Notes under the pieces: model-generated
What the model saw: only the letters and a program-made list of their open reading frames with translations
What the model was told of the DNA's origin: nothing
Database searches by the model: none
Shown: in pieces, positions 1-8,079 of the stretch
How the letters are laid out: the number at the start of each line of letters is the position of its first letter
How positions within the stretch are numbered: the stretch's first letter is position 1
Program-made: the position numbers and the translations under genes
NCBI RefSeq assembly: GCF_004378355.1
Contig: NZ_SNUB01000035.1
Span: 1 to 36,904 of the forward strand
Direction of reading: 5' to 3'
Origin: Psychromonas algicola
Lineage (GTDB): Bacteria; Pseudomonadota; Gammaproteobacteria; Enterobacterales; Psychromonadaceae
Length of the DNA stretch: 36,904 nucleotides

Positions 1-1
1 A

Positions 2-61
2 GGTGAAGAAGCCGAGTTCAATGGAATTAGGTTCGTCCCAATGTCTTTAGTACGCACATAA
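2..61 (+). CDS. 3' end of an upstream gene, probably an integron cassette ORF (partial)
   Basis: Only the last 19 codons lie in the window, reading GEEAEFNGIRFVPMSLVRT and then TAA at 59-61. The stop codon sits inside the first arm of the attC-like site that follows, which is how integron cassettes usually end. Reading frame and composition look like real coding sequence, but the family cannot be identified from so little. If the attC call is wrong, this is simply the tail of an ordinary neighbouring gene. Confidence 0.5.
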   Translation, partial: GEEAEFNGIRFVPMSLVRT

Positions 62-123
62 CAAAACGTTCAAAAGTGACCAAAAACGCTGCGCGGTTTT
101 GGCACGTTAACTTTGCGTTATGT
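56..123 (+). other. attC-like integron recombination site
   Basis: The outer arms ACATAAC (56-62) and GTTATGT (117-123) are perfect reverse complements and resemble the R'' and R' simple sites of an attC. Inside, positions 80-89 pair with 93-102 (one mismatch) across a 3-base loop. GTG (76-78) pairs with CAC (103-105), leaving A79 as an extrahelical base. A 68-base imperfect hairpin with conserved ends, directly after a stop codon, is the layout of a cassette-borne attC. No integrase gene is visible, so the site marks either the edge of an array or a stray cassette. Confidence 0.62.
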
Positions 124-153
124 CTCTTATTTTAGTGAGAAGCGCGAAGTTGT

Positions 154-174
154 GGACATATATGGACGTTCTCT
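154..174 (+). repeat. Left arm of an inverted repeat bracketing the SUKH gene
   Basis: Positions 154-167 read GGACATATATGGAC and run directly into GTTCTCT (168-174). The reverse complement of both blocks reappears after the next gene, at 531-537 and 548-561. This arm lies between the attC-like site and the ATG at 199, so it would be in the 5' untranslated region. Its role is unknown. Confidence 0.6.
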
Positions 175-198
175 CGTAGTCAAGACTGTAGTGGCACA

Positions 199-531
199 AT
201 GAATTTTACGCACATCGAAGAATACTTTTTAAATAAACTACCTAAAGCTTATAGGGAATTCATGCTTGAAGTTGGTGGAGGTCATTTTGGTGATGTGTTT
301 CTGTATGGTGTTGAAGATCTTATTGAACGTAATGAGTGTTATGAAACTAAAGAATATGCGCCAGGTTGGATAGCTATTGGTGATGATGGTGGCGGTCGAG
401 CCATTATAATTTCGTTTTCTGATGATGACCCTCAGGTCTTTATTGTGGACCATGGAGTAATGGAACCCGACGAAGCAGAGCAAGTGTTTGATTGCTTTAC
501 TTCTTGGAAGGCTTCTTATTTTTCCTTATAA
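199..531 (+). CDS. SUKH (SMI1/KNR4) family protein, probable immunity protein
   Basis: 110 residues. The start reads as a short SUKH domain: 'YFLNKLPKAYREFML' near residues 9-23, the glycine-rich turn 'GGGHFGDV' (26-33), then 'APGWIAIGDDGGGRAIIISF' (54-73), which is the characteristic core of the family. SUKH proteins commonly neutralise nuclease or deaminase toxins of polymorphic toxin systems and are frequent in integron cassettes and immunity islands. No toxin lies next to it here, so it looks like an orphan immunity gene. It starts 75 bases after the attC-like site and is enclosed by an inverted repeat. No strong Shine-Dalgarno is visible before the ATG. Family assignment is fairly secure; target and activity are inferred. 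Confidence 0.78.
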   Translation: MNFTHIEEYFLNKLPKAYREFMLEVGGGHFGDVFLYGVEDLIERNECYETKEYAPGWIAIGDDGGGRAIIISFSDDDPQVFIVDHGVMEPDEAEQVFDCFTSWKASYFSL

Positions 532-561
532 GAGAACAAGAAGAAGCGTCCATATATGTCC
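531..561 (+). repeat. Right arm of the inverted repeat bracketing the SUKH gene
   Basis: AGAGAAC (531-537) and GTCCATATATGTCC (548-561) are the exact reverse complements of 168-174 and 154-167. In this copy ten extra bases (538-547, AAGAAGAAGC) separate the two blocks. The first base overlaps the TAA stop of the SUKH gene. From 562 to 750 there is AT-rich sequence with short weak hairpins (about 687-722) that might end transcripts from the minus-strand gene to the right; nothing else is evident. Confidence 0.6.
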
Positions 562-750
562 GCGTTTATTTTCTTTTCTAAATTAAAAACCCATGCTCCT
601 AAAGAGCTTCTACACGTTAAAATAATCCATGTTATACGAAGTTTTTAAACCCTCTGAATGGGGCAGCGATATAAAATTAACAACTATTTTCTAAAATAGG
701 CTTTTATAATAAAAAGCTTCTTAGTTAAATTTAAAATTATTAATACGTTT

Positions 751-1932
751 TTAATCATCAATATCTAATTTTAAATGGACACTATCTTCCAATAAGGCTT
801 TGTATTCTTCATACTCTAATGATTGTAAGTTTACTAATTGACTATTTTTAACGGGTGTTTTTTGAGTCGTTGGATCTTTGTCTCTCACATCTTCAAGTGG
901 TACAACAAAAGGAAGAGGCAATGTAACATTCATAAATTGACTGATAACTTGCCATAGCTTGGTAACATCTTCAGTGCTGTGCTGGCTCCATCCATATTGT
1001 AAAGAAAGTTGAGTTCTTGAGCCCTTTAATGGTGCTCTTGGCGCTAACATTAAGCAATGCATTTTTTTACCTGAACGTCTTGTATGAAATTGTTCAATAT
1101 AAGCATTAATTTCACTGAAGTGACACTTCCATTCCTGCTGCTGAACACTATTAAAAGTAATGTATCCGTCACGTCGATTTAATATGATGTCTGCGTATAC
1201 TTTACCTATCTTGTTGGTAAACCGAGTAACAATAAATAATGAAACTGAAAGAAGCATTAATGGCAGGTAAACCGGTAAGTAAATAGCATCAAAAAAGTAT
1301 TGGAGAATAGTAATAGGAAAATAAACCAACAAAATAGCCAAATTAAAATAATTTATGGTTCTCAATAGTGTATATCTTGTCTTTTGGTGAAATTTATAAT
1401 GAGTTAAACATGTTTCATCCCATGTAAAATTAGGAAACATATATCGACGATATTGCTTCCAATCTTTGGGACGGATGTATTTTAAATTAAACATTTTAAA
1501 AGGTAACAGAGGAAATTCTTTCGGATAGGGAAGTTGTGTATAAAGCGTTTCATTAAATAAAGATGAAAACTTAAAATTATTATTAATATATCTACCGTAC
1601 TTATGAGCAAAAAACAGCGAGTAAGGTAGTGATGCCAAGATGAGTACGATAAAAAAAGAAAAAATAACTAACACATAAATTGTTACAGGATCTTCTTGGA
1701 TATAAGACCAATTCAAACCATTTAAAAATAAACCTGCTATAGCAACAAAAAACGTAAGACTGGCTCCTAAATAACCAATTATTAAAATCCAGCCTGTTAT
1801 ATTAGAGAAAGTTTTTAATATTGCTGGCGGCCTATCTTTTTTGGGTAATTCTTGTTTGACATCATCAATAATATCAAGACTTTCAGGTATTTCGCCTTTC
1901 CAAGCTGTTGGCTCGTATTCGTTATAATTCAA
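751..1932 (-). CDS. Membrane protein of unknown function with about four membrane segments
   Basis: 393 residues, family not recognised. About 40 N-terminal residues are polar. Hydrophobic segments follow near 44-70, 83-106, 195-215 and 218-238. Between the second and third lies a soluble stretch rich in tyrosine, proline and lysine. The last 150 residues are soluble, presumably cytoplasmic, with 'ILNRRDGYITF' near 248-258 and an acidic tail. The two-pairs-of-helices plan, with an 'LNRR-G-ITF' segment followed by a predicted beta-rich region, resembles membrane proteins seen near secretion and toxin loci, but I cannot assign it. The ATG lies close to an AAGGAAA sequence on the minus strand. 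It ends the minus-strand pair that starts with elyC, separated by about 50 bases. Confidence 0.8.
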   Translation of the reverse strand: MNYNEYEPTAWKGEIPESLDIIDDVKQELPKKDRPPAILKTFSNITGWILIIGYLGASLTFFVAIAGLFLNGLNWSYIQEDPVTIYVLVIFSFFIVLILASLPYSLFFAHKYGRYINNNFKFSSLFNETLYTQLPYPKEFPLLPFKMFNLKYIRPKDWKQYRRYMFPNFTWDETCLTHYKFHQKTRYTLLRTINYFNLAILLVYFPITILQYFFDAIYLPVYLPLMLLSVSLFIVTRFTNKIGKVYADIILNRRDGYITFNSVQQQEWKCHFSEINAYIEQFHTRRSGKKMHCLMLAPRAPLKGSRTQLSLQYGWSQHSTEDVTKLWQVISQFMNVTLPLPFVVPLEDVRDKDPTTQKTPVKNSQLVNLQSLEYEEYKALLEDSVHLKLDIDD

Positions 1933-1984
1933 AGTTACTGTTTCCTTTAAAAATACTTAATTTTCCGCAATTTTATATTTATTT

Positions 1985-2743
1985 TTAATTAACCAACCAT
2001 CGCTGTAACCCACCTAAATACTCATGAAATGCAGTTTCTGCTTTATAGGCTTGATAAGCCGAGGGAATATAATAATAAGCAGGTAAATCATGTTGATTGG
2101 TTTTCGCTAAGTACTGTGTAGGAGCTGGAATTGGAAAAGCATTATAGTGTTCGAATAATTGCATCGCTCTTGGCATATGTGTGGCTGACGTCACTAATGC
2201 GGCTTTTTTGCCGTTAATGAGTACTGACATTTGTTGTGCTTCTTGATGCGTGTCTTTGGTTTCATCTAACCGTATTATTCTATTCGCTGGTATTGAAAAG
2301 CTGGTGGCTAATTCCTGTAATAATTCTGCATGGCTTTTACTGTCTCCAAACCCTGAACCTGATACGACGATAGTTGCATTTGGGTTTGCGTAATAAAGGC
2401 GCAATACTTCACTGAATCGTGTTAATGCAGTCGTTGATAACTGCCCGGTGATGGGGAGTGTTTGGTCATGTACGCCTGACGATCCTAATACTAAAATATA
2501 ATCTAAGGATTGTTCTGCTACTAACAGCGGTGGATATTTTCTTTCTAACGGTTTACTTAAATAATAAACTGTTGGTAATACACTAAAAGTAAATAAGATG
2601 ATAAAACTGAATAGCGCGAGTGTTTTGGCAAGCTTTTGCTTTTGTGTAAAAAATAAGAGTAATAAACTAATAAATAAAATGCACAGTGCAAAAGGTAAGG
2701 GCATTAATAATGCACCAATCCATTTTTTAATGATAAATAACAT
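1985..2743 (-). CDS. elyC: ElyC/YdcF-like envelope biogenesis protein (DUF218 domain)
   Basis: 252 residues, close to the length of E. coli ElyC (YcbC). Two N-terminal membrane segments (about 9-31 and 38-60) anchor a periplasmic DUF218 domain. Family motifs are present: 'DYILVLGSSG' near 80-89, 'ATIVVSGSGFGDSKSHAE' near 123-140 and 'ALVTSATHMPRAM' near 181-193. ElyC is linked to peptidoglycan assembly and undecaprenyl-phosphate carrier use in enterobacteria; the biochemical reaction remains unsettled. It is transcribed divergently from cmoM, with an 87-base gap for both promoters. Other YdcF-family members share the fold, so the exact ortholog assignment is somewhat less certain than the domain. 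Confidence 0.85.
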   Translation of the reverse strand: MLFIIKKWIGALLMPLPFALCILFISLLLLFFTQKQKLAKTLALFSFIILFTFSVLPTVYYLSKPLERKYPPLLVAEQSLDYILVLGSSGVHDQTLPITGQLSTTALTRFSEVLRLYYANPNATIVVSGSGFGDSKSHAELLQELATSFSIPANRIIRLDETKDTHQEAQQMSVLINGKKAALVTSATHMPRAMQLFEHYNAFPIPAPTQYLAKTNQHDLPAYYYIPSAYQAYKAETAFHEYLGGLQRWLVN

Positions 2744-2830
2744 GTTTCGCCTTTTGCTTATCTCGATTTGAGGACTAGTTAACGTATAATAAATGCTTAA
2801 TAGTACTCAAGTAAATGAGAAAGTAACTTA

Positions 2831-3598
2831 GTGACAGACCATAACTTTGATCCAATCGCACAAAAATTTGTTAATAATATTTATGGCAGCTATAAAGGGC
2901 AGATCCGTAAAGAAATAGTGTGGCGAGAATTGTTAGATTGCTTAACGCGTTTAAACAAACCTAAATTAAGAATACTGGATGCGGGCGGAGGGTTTGGATA
3001 TTTTAGCCAAAAATTAGCCGCATTAGGACATCAAGTGACCTTATGCGACATTTCTGGTGAGCTATTAAAGATTGCTGCTGAACAACTCTCTGACAAACCT
3101 TATCGCAATAATGTTGAGATTATTCATGGGTCAATTCAGAGCTTAGAGCTGCATTGTGATGGTAAATTTGATTTAATTTTAAATCATGCTGTTTTAGAAT
3201 GGTTAGCCGAGCCTAAGCAAACCTTACATACTTTATTGAATTGGTTAGATAAAGAGGGATTAGTCTCGTTGATGTTTTATAACAAGGAAGCACAGCGATT
3301 TTTTAACCTTGTTTCTGGCAATTTGGATTTTGTTGAATTAGGGATGCCACGTAAGAAAGTGGTGCGATTATCGCCAACAAACCCTTTATTTGAATGCGAT
3401 GTGATGGATTGGTTAAACGAAGTAAATATGACTGTTTTACAGAAAACGGGTGTACGCGTATTGCATGATTATATGAAGTCACCAGAAATTACCGAAAGCC
3501 ATTTTGAGCAACTATTGGAAATGGAAAAAAAGTATTGTCAGCTTGAGCCGTACGCTTCATTGGGCCGTTATACTCACCTGACCCTTGCTAAAAGATAG
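2831..3598 (+). CDS. cmoM: tRNA 5-carboxymethoxyuridine methyltransferase CmoM
   Basis: 255 residues, class I SAM-dependent methyltransferase. CmoM methylates the carboxymethoxy group on U34 of certain tRNAs to give mcmo5U, the last step of the wobble-uridine pathway begun by CmoA and CmoB. The SAM loop 'ILDAGGGFGYFSQKLA' is at about 48-63, an acidic residue follows in 'VTLCDIS', and 'NHAVLEWL' marks motif IV. The start is GTG: the next residues, TDHNFDPIAQKF, align with the N-terminus of the E. coli protein, which fixes the start in spite of a weak Shine-Dalgarno. The stop lies 13 bases before the DUF2835 gene, so the two are probably co-transcribed. Confidence 0.93.
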   Translation: MTDHNFDPIAQKFVNNIYGSYKGQIRKEIVWRELLDCLTRLNKPKLRILDAGGGFGYFSQKLAALGHQVTLCDISGELLKIAAEQLSDKPYRNNVEIIHGSIQSLELHCDGKFDLILNHAVLEWLAEPKQTLHTLLNWLDKEGLVSLMFYNKEAQRFFNLVSGNLDFVELGMPRKKVVRLSPTNPLFECDVMDWLNEVNMTVLQKTGVRVLHDYMKSPEITESHFEQLLEMEKKYCQLEPYASLGRYTHLTLAKR

Positions 3599-3611
3599 GA
3601 AGTGCAATGAA

Positions 3612-3836
3612 ATGAAATGTTATCACTTTAGAATACAAATCAGTTATCAGGAATTTGAAAAGCTTTATCGCATTCCTAATACGGTTGTTAAAGTGCGTAG
3701 TGAAGAAGGGCTAATGATTCAATTGCCTGCAATGCGTTTTGTTCCCCACTTTACGCAATTAGGTGTTCGAGGGTATTTTGAGCTGCAATTAACTGATGAA
3801 AATAAATTCCAACAGTTAATCTGTTTGCATAGTTAA
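3612..3836 (+). CDS. DUF2835 family protein
   Basis: 74 residues from the ATG at 3612, which has AGGAAG 9 bases upstream (3597-3602). An in-frame start at 3585 lies inside cmoM and lacks this signal. The pattern 'FRIQISYQEFEKLYR' followed by 'VVKVRSEEGLMIQLPAMRF' and 'GVRGYFELQL' is typical of DUF2835, a small single-domain family of gammaproteobacteria with no established function. It is probably a cytoplasmic beta-rich protein. It runs into the convergent rsmF gene with only 18 bases between stop codons. Confidence 0.85.
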   Translation: MKCYHFRIQISYQEFEKLYRIPNTVVKVRSEEGLMIQLPAMRFVPHFTQLGVRGYFELQLTDENKFQQLICLHS

Positions 3837-3854
3837 CCTTTCAATGCACTGAAT

Positions 3855-5330
3855 CTACTTTAATAAATTCACTGTTTCGCCATTACACTCAAACAAATTC
3901 TTATCGATAATCAAGTCTCTCGGCAAGCTGTTTTTAATGCGGTTATCCAGTGATTTCCCCAATCCAATTACATAACCTTGATAACTTAACATTACTTCAC
4001 CTTTAGAGCCTGCGGTGTCAATGTCATGAATATCGCGACCTTGAAAGTATTCTCTCGCTTGATGGGCTTGTAATGCTATCGTTACTGTACATTGTTCTCC
4101 GTAACAAGTTGCAAACTCATGCGTGGTCTTAAAGCCAGATTTGCGTCCTTTCCCAAATTGCTCTGCGATTTTAATACCTAAACGAGAAAATCTAAGTTCA
4201 TTGATTAACGGAATGATGTTGTCTGGGAATAGCCAAAATTCATCGTCACGTTGATATAATGTTCCTTGAATTTCTGTGATAGAAAATTGCTGGTCAAAGT
4301 ATTGATACAAACTGTCTGTTACCTGTTGAGAAGCTGGTTGGAATGGGAATTTTCCTAAGCGTTTTTTGGCTTGTGGGCTTTCTACATAATCTGTCTTTTT
4401 AATGGCTGCGACAAAAAAACCTTCAGTGTCATAAACCTGCGGCCAAATATGTAAAAAGCCTTGCTCTGTGACTGTTTTTTCTGCGTCTTCGAATAACTTG
4501 TTTAATGGTAAAAATTCAACTTGCTCTGGATAGGTTTGTTGTAGATGCAAACAAACTTCTTGGTTTTCTTCTAGGCTCAAAGTACAAGTTGAATAAACCA
4601 TAATACCATCGGGTTTTAAGGCTTGAAATGCACTTTCAATTAATGATTTTTGTGTTGATGAAATACTTTCAATTGCACTTTGATCCCAATTTTTCATTGC
4701 CAATTTATCTTTACGCACGGTTCCTTCACCAGAGCAGGGGGCATCCAATAAAATGGCGTCGAAGGTATTAGGTAACCATTGACCAAATACGGCAGCATCA
4801 AAATGCGTTAACGCCACATTTTTAATGCCACAGCGTTGAATGTTTGCATGTAACATTTTAATACGACTCGAAGAGTATTCATTAGCAATGATTAACCCTT
4901 GGTTATTAAGTCGAGCTGCCAGTTGAGTTGTTTTTGAACCTGGTGCAGCAGCGGCATCTAATAGTGTTGCATCGTTAACTTGGTCAAAATGATGGAAAAG
5001 GGCTGATACTGGCATCATTGAACTGGCTTCTTGCACATAAAATAAACCTGCTAGATGCTCTGCGGTATTACCAATCGGCGTGCTTTCATTATCAACTTTT
5101 CTTTCAATCCAAAAACCTTCTGCACACCAAGGCACAGGTGTTAATTCCCAGCTTTTTTCCGCTGCGAGTATAAGGAACTGTTCAACACTAATTTTAAGCG
5201 TGTTAACACGAATAGCGCGTCGTAATGGGCGGCGGCAAGCTGCGATTAAATCATCAATATTTAAATGCTCAGGTAAGATTGTTGACATTTTTTCGATGAA
5301 TGCAGTTGGAATAAAAGTATTGTCGTCCAT
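3855..5330 (-). CDS. rsmF: 16S rRNA m5C1407 methyltransferase RsmF
   Basis: 491 residues (E. coli RsmF is about 480). The protein uses SAM to methylate C5 of C1407 in 16S rRNA on the assembled small subunit. The NOL1/NOP2/Sun catalytic signature is complete: 'LLDAAAAPGSKTTQ' (SAM binding, about 123-136), 'LLDAPCSGEGT' with the release cysteine (about 194-204), and 'YSTCTLSLEENQ' with the catalytic cysteine (about 246-257). The C-terminal 150 residues form the RNA-binding extension usual for RsmF. The start has AAGGA upstream. It lies downstream of letB on the same strand, the order seen for yebS-yebT-yebU in E. coli, but a terminator-like hairpin separates the two. Confidence 0.95.
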   Translation of the reverse strand: MDDNTFIPTAFIEKMSTILPEHLNIDDLIAACRRPLRRAIRVNTLKISVEQFLILAAEKSWELTPVPWCAEGFWIERKVDNESTPIGNTAEHLAGLFYVQEASSMMPVSALFHHFDQVNDATLLDAAAAPGSKTTQLAARLNNQGLIIANEYSSSRIKMLHANIQRCGIKNVALTHFDAAVFGQWLPNTFDAILLDAPCSGEGTVRKDKLAMKNWDQSAIESISSTQKSLIESAFQALKPDGIMVYSTCTLSLEENQEVCLHLQQTYPEQVEFLPLNKLFEDAEKTVTEQGFLHIWPQVYDTEGFFVAAIKKTDYVESPQAKKRLGKFPFQPASQQVTDSLYQYFDQQFSITEIQGTLYQRDDEFWLFPDNIIPLINELRFSRLGIKIAEQFGKGRKSGFKTTHEFATCYGEQCTVTIALQAHQAREYFQGRDIHDIDTAGSKGEVMLSYQGYVIGLGKSLDNRIKNSLPRDLIIDKNLFECNGETVNLLK

Positions 5331-5343
5331 AGATTTTCCTTAC

Positions 5344-5368
5344 AAAAACGCGCACTAGAAAGTGCGCG
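5344..5368 (-). terminator. Terminator-like hairpin between letB and rsmF
   Basis: CGCGCACT (5349-5356) pairs perfectly with AGTGCGCG (5361-5368) across a 4-base loop. On the minus strand the stem is followed by five T residues (5344-5348), then directly by the rsmF ribosome-binding site. This should stop part of the transcription arriving from letB and so reduce rsmF expression. Confidence 0.75.
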
Positions 5369-5403
5369 CAGTATAGCCTATTGATTGGGGTTTTCAGTTG
5401 TTT

Positions 5404-8079
5404 TTAATTATTTTTAGGAATTTTTAACTTCCATTGTGCCCAATCTTTATCTGTGCTTGTTCTTAACGTAAATTTATCATAAGGCTCACTTGCCGCCTTA
5501 AGCGAAGTTGTATCTGGTGTACTCATATTGATACCGCCTTTTACAATCGATGCTAAAGAGGTAGCCTTTAAAGCAGCACCTGTAAGGCCGACATCAATAC
5601 TAAAGCCTGAAGCAGGCCAGAATACACTGTTTTTACGGATCAAATGTGAGAATTCAGGATAAATATTTAATACGATTTCAACACCAGATGCTTGTGCATT
5701 AAAGCGATTTTCTATTATCTCTCCAATTTTGATTTGTCGATGATAAATAGGACTTCCAACATTTGCGGAACCGACATTATTCGCGATTAATATAATTGGT
5801 AAACCGGCTTTATCTGGCGCTAATAATGGTTCGTTATGTTCACCATTAAATGCAGTTTTAACTTCACCGGTTCCTGGAGAAACATTAATAAATACACCGC
5901 TTACTAATGTTGCTAAGTTTTTAGCGCCTGCTAATGAAATATCACTGCGAACGATCCAAAAGCGACTGCCTTGTTTTGCAATTTTATCAAAATAGAGGTT
6001 ATCAATGTCCAGTGTCGCTTCTACTGTGTTGTTGTCAGTGAGTGTGAGTTCACTGATTTTACCTATTTCTAATCCTTTTAATTTCACCTTATTACCTACT
6101 TTTAAATCAAAGGCTTGATCGTAAGTTAAGGTTAATTGTTTAGGAGGCAAGGTGGCTTGCTTGTAATTATCAAATAAACGATATTGCTGCTCATTGATTT
6201 TATTATTGGTCATGGCAGTAGATATTTCTAAAGCAATACCGCCAGCGGCAATCGCTAACAATGAATCTGCGTTAATTTCTACTCCGGAAATACCAGCGTT
6301 AACTTGAAAACCACTGACATCCCAGAATACGGTTTTATCGGTAACAAGGTGTCTAAATTGCGCATTAATATCAAGGCTTGTTTCCATCTGTCCTGATTCA
6401 TGTAGCTGTAATTGACTGACTTCACCTACTTTTAATTTGTGGTAGTAAACTGGTGAGCCCACGCTTACTGAAGGTAGATCTCGGCTTAATAAAGCTACCG
6501 TTAAAGGTTTTGAAAAGATATTCTTACCTAATATCGCCATTTCTTTTGAGGGATATAAATAGAATAACTGGTTTGCTTTAAGTTTTTGCTTTTTATTGCT
6601 GACCTGAGGATTATTAACCTGTGTTTTATTAAATAAGGCAATACCGCCTTGAATAACATTTTGTAATGGTTTGCTATTAACTTCGACACCTTGCAAAGAG
6701 GCTTTAAAGTCAATGCCACTCAGCGCGTAAAATTTACTGTCAGCATTAACCAAATATTGGTATTGGCTATTAATATTTAACTTGGCTTGTATTTGTTTAT
6801 TGTCATCGGTTAACGCAAGGGAGTTGATGTTACCAATGGTTAGACCTTTATAACTGACAGTTGCACCTTCGGTTAATCCATTCGCATCATCAGCAATTAA
6901 GGTAATTGTTAGGTATTGGTCATCAATTATTTGATGGTTTCGTAATGTGAATGTTTTCTTCTGTTTTTCTTGTTGGTAATTTTCGCTATGTGAAAAACCA
7001 ACATAATCGCCTGTAATAATATTGCCTAAGTTCTTGATATTAGAAAATGAAAGGGATGTTTTTTCTAACCAGAATTGTGAGTTTTCAGTGACAAGCTCTG
7101 AGAATGCAGGGTTAATGGTCGCCTGTGCAATGAAAGACTGACTGCTATTATCGTAACGAATGGTGTTAATTCGACCAATGCCATGACCTTTGAATAATAT
7201 ACCAGCACCATTGGTTAAGTTATTGGTGTTATTCATTTTAATGGTAATGCTTAAACCTTGTTGGCTGGCTTCTATATTATCAAATAATTCATATTGTTGG
7301 CCTTTAGCTGCTGGGGCCGAATTCTCTGGGCTACTAAAAGTAATGCCACCTGCGATTAATGAGGTTAAGTTATCCAGTTTAAAATCAATTCCTGCACGAG
7401 AGATATTGGCGTTCAATCCACTGATATTCCAAAATTGACTATTTTGTTTAACCAGTGAGCTGTATTTACTTTCAATAAAGGCTTGCATGTTAACGAACTG
7501 GCCTGAACTATCTAAGCGTAGAGCTGCAATTTCACCCACTTGAATTTTTTTGAAAAAGATAGGAGTTCCCACATTGTTTGCAGCTGCATTGTCGCTTTTA
7601 AAGTTTAATAGCAAGGCATTGTCTGGCACATTAATGGGTTGTTCTGCCATGGCTGTAAATTCAGTTTCTGGCTCACCTTCACCGGGTAATAAGCTAATAT
7701 AACTCCCTGAAAAAAGTGTATCTAAGCCTGAAATAGACGTTAATGTTGCTTTCGGTGAGACTAGCCAAAATTGACTGCTTTCCTTGAGCAAAAATGCCGC
7801 ATGCGACTCAATCTCTGCAAAGACATTCACGCCATCGACTTCGTCTAATTCTACTTTTTTGACAGTGCCGATAATCACGCCTTTGTAACGAACTTTGGTT
7901 TTATCGACGATAATGCTTTCAACATGATTAAAGTGGATCTTAATTTCTTTATTACTGTGTGTAATATTTTGAAATAATATCCAAAGACCAAGGATCGCTG
8001 CAATGAAAGGCAGAAACCAAATAGGAGAAATCGCATAAGATTTAGAGATAATTGGCTCAGAAGAAGGGTTATTTTGCAT
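5404..8079 (-). CDS. letB: LetB (YebT): seven-MCE-domain intermembrane lipid transport tunnel
   Basis: 891 residues, close to E. coli LetB. One N-terminal membrane helix (about 18-38) anchors the protein in the inner membrane; the rest is periplasmic. Seven MCE repeats can be counted from the recurring 'VRYKGVIIGTV' / 'GSPIYHRQIKIGEI' / 'LFKGHGIGRI' strand motif, spaced about 115-125 residues apart. In E. coli the repeats stack as hexameric rings into a tunnel that carries lipids between inner and outer membranes, with LetA as inner-membrane partner. Each repeat ends in 'FW.V.....-L.-L..G.I', the segment that builds the pore loops. The ATG overlaps the end of the second letA-like gene by 11 bases, implying translational coupling. 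Confidence 0.95.
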   Translation of the reverse strand: MQNNPSSEPIISKSYAISPIWFLPFIAAILGLWILFQNITHSNKEIKIHFNHVESIIVDKTKVRYKGVIIGTVKKVELDEVDGVNVFAEIESHAAFLLKESSQFWLVSPKATLTSISGLDTLFSGSYISLLPGEGEPETEFTAMAEQPINVPDNALLLNFKSDNAAANNVGTPIFFKKIQVGEIAALRLDSSGQFVNMQAFIESKYSSLVKQNSQFWNISGLNANISRAGIDFKLDNLTSLIAGGITFSSPENSAPAAKGQQYELFDNIEASQQGLSITIKMNNTNNLTNGAGILFKGHGIGRINTIRYDNSSQSFIAQATINPAFSELVTENSQFWLEKTSLSFSNIKNLGNIITGDYVGFSHSENYQQEKQKKTFTLRNHQIIDDQYLTITLIADDANGLTEGATVSYKGLTIGNINSLALTDDNKQIQAKLNINSQYQYLVNADSKFYALSGIDFKASLQGVEVNSKPLQNVIQGGIALFNKTQVNNPQVSNKKQKLKANQLFYLYPSKEMAILGKNIFSKPLTVALLSRDLPSVSVGSPVYYHKLKVGEVSQLQLHESGQMETSLDINAQFRHLVTDKTVFWDVSGFQVNAGISGVEINADSLLAIAAGGIALEISTAMTNNKINEQQYRLFDNYKQATLPPKQLTLTYDQAFDLKVGNKVKLKGLEIGKISELTLTDNNTVEATLDIDNLYFDKIAKQGSRFWIVRSDISLAGAKNLATLVSGVFINVSPGTGEVKTAFNGEHNEPLLAPDKAGLPIILIANNVGSANVGSPIYHRQIKIGEIIENRFNAQASGVEIVLNIYPEFSHLIRKNSVFWPASGFSIDVGLTGAALKATSLASIVKGGINMSTPDTTSLKAASEPYDKFTLRTSTDKDWAQWKLKIPKNN

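Noticed and set aside
562-750. Second attC site after the SUKH gene
   Set aside because: GTTAAAA and GTTATAC occur, but no matching left arm at proper distance forms a hairpin.
2831-3836. A single fused cmoM-DUF2835 product
   Set aside because: The frames differ, cmoM has its own stop at 3598, and DUF2835 has a separate ribosome site.
5080-5358. 92-codon plus-strand frame at the start of rsmF
   Set aside because: It is antisense to the conserved RsmF N-terminus and covers the terminator hairpin; composition is not protein-like.
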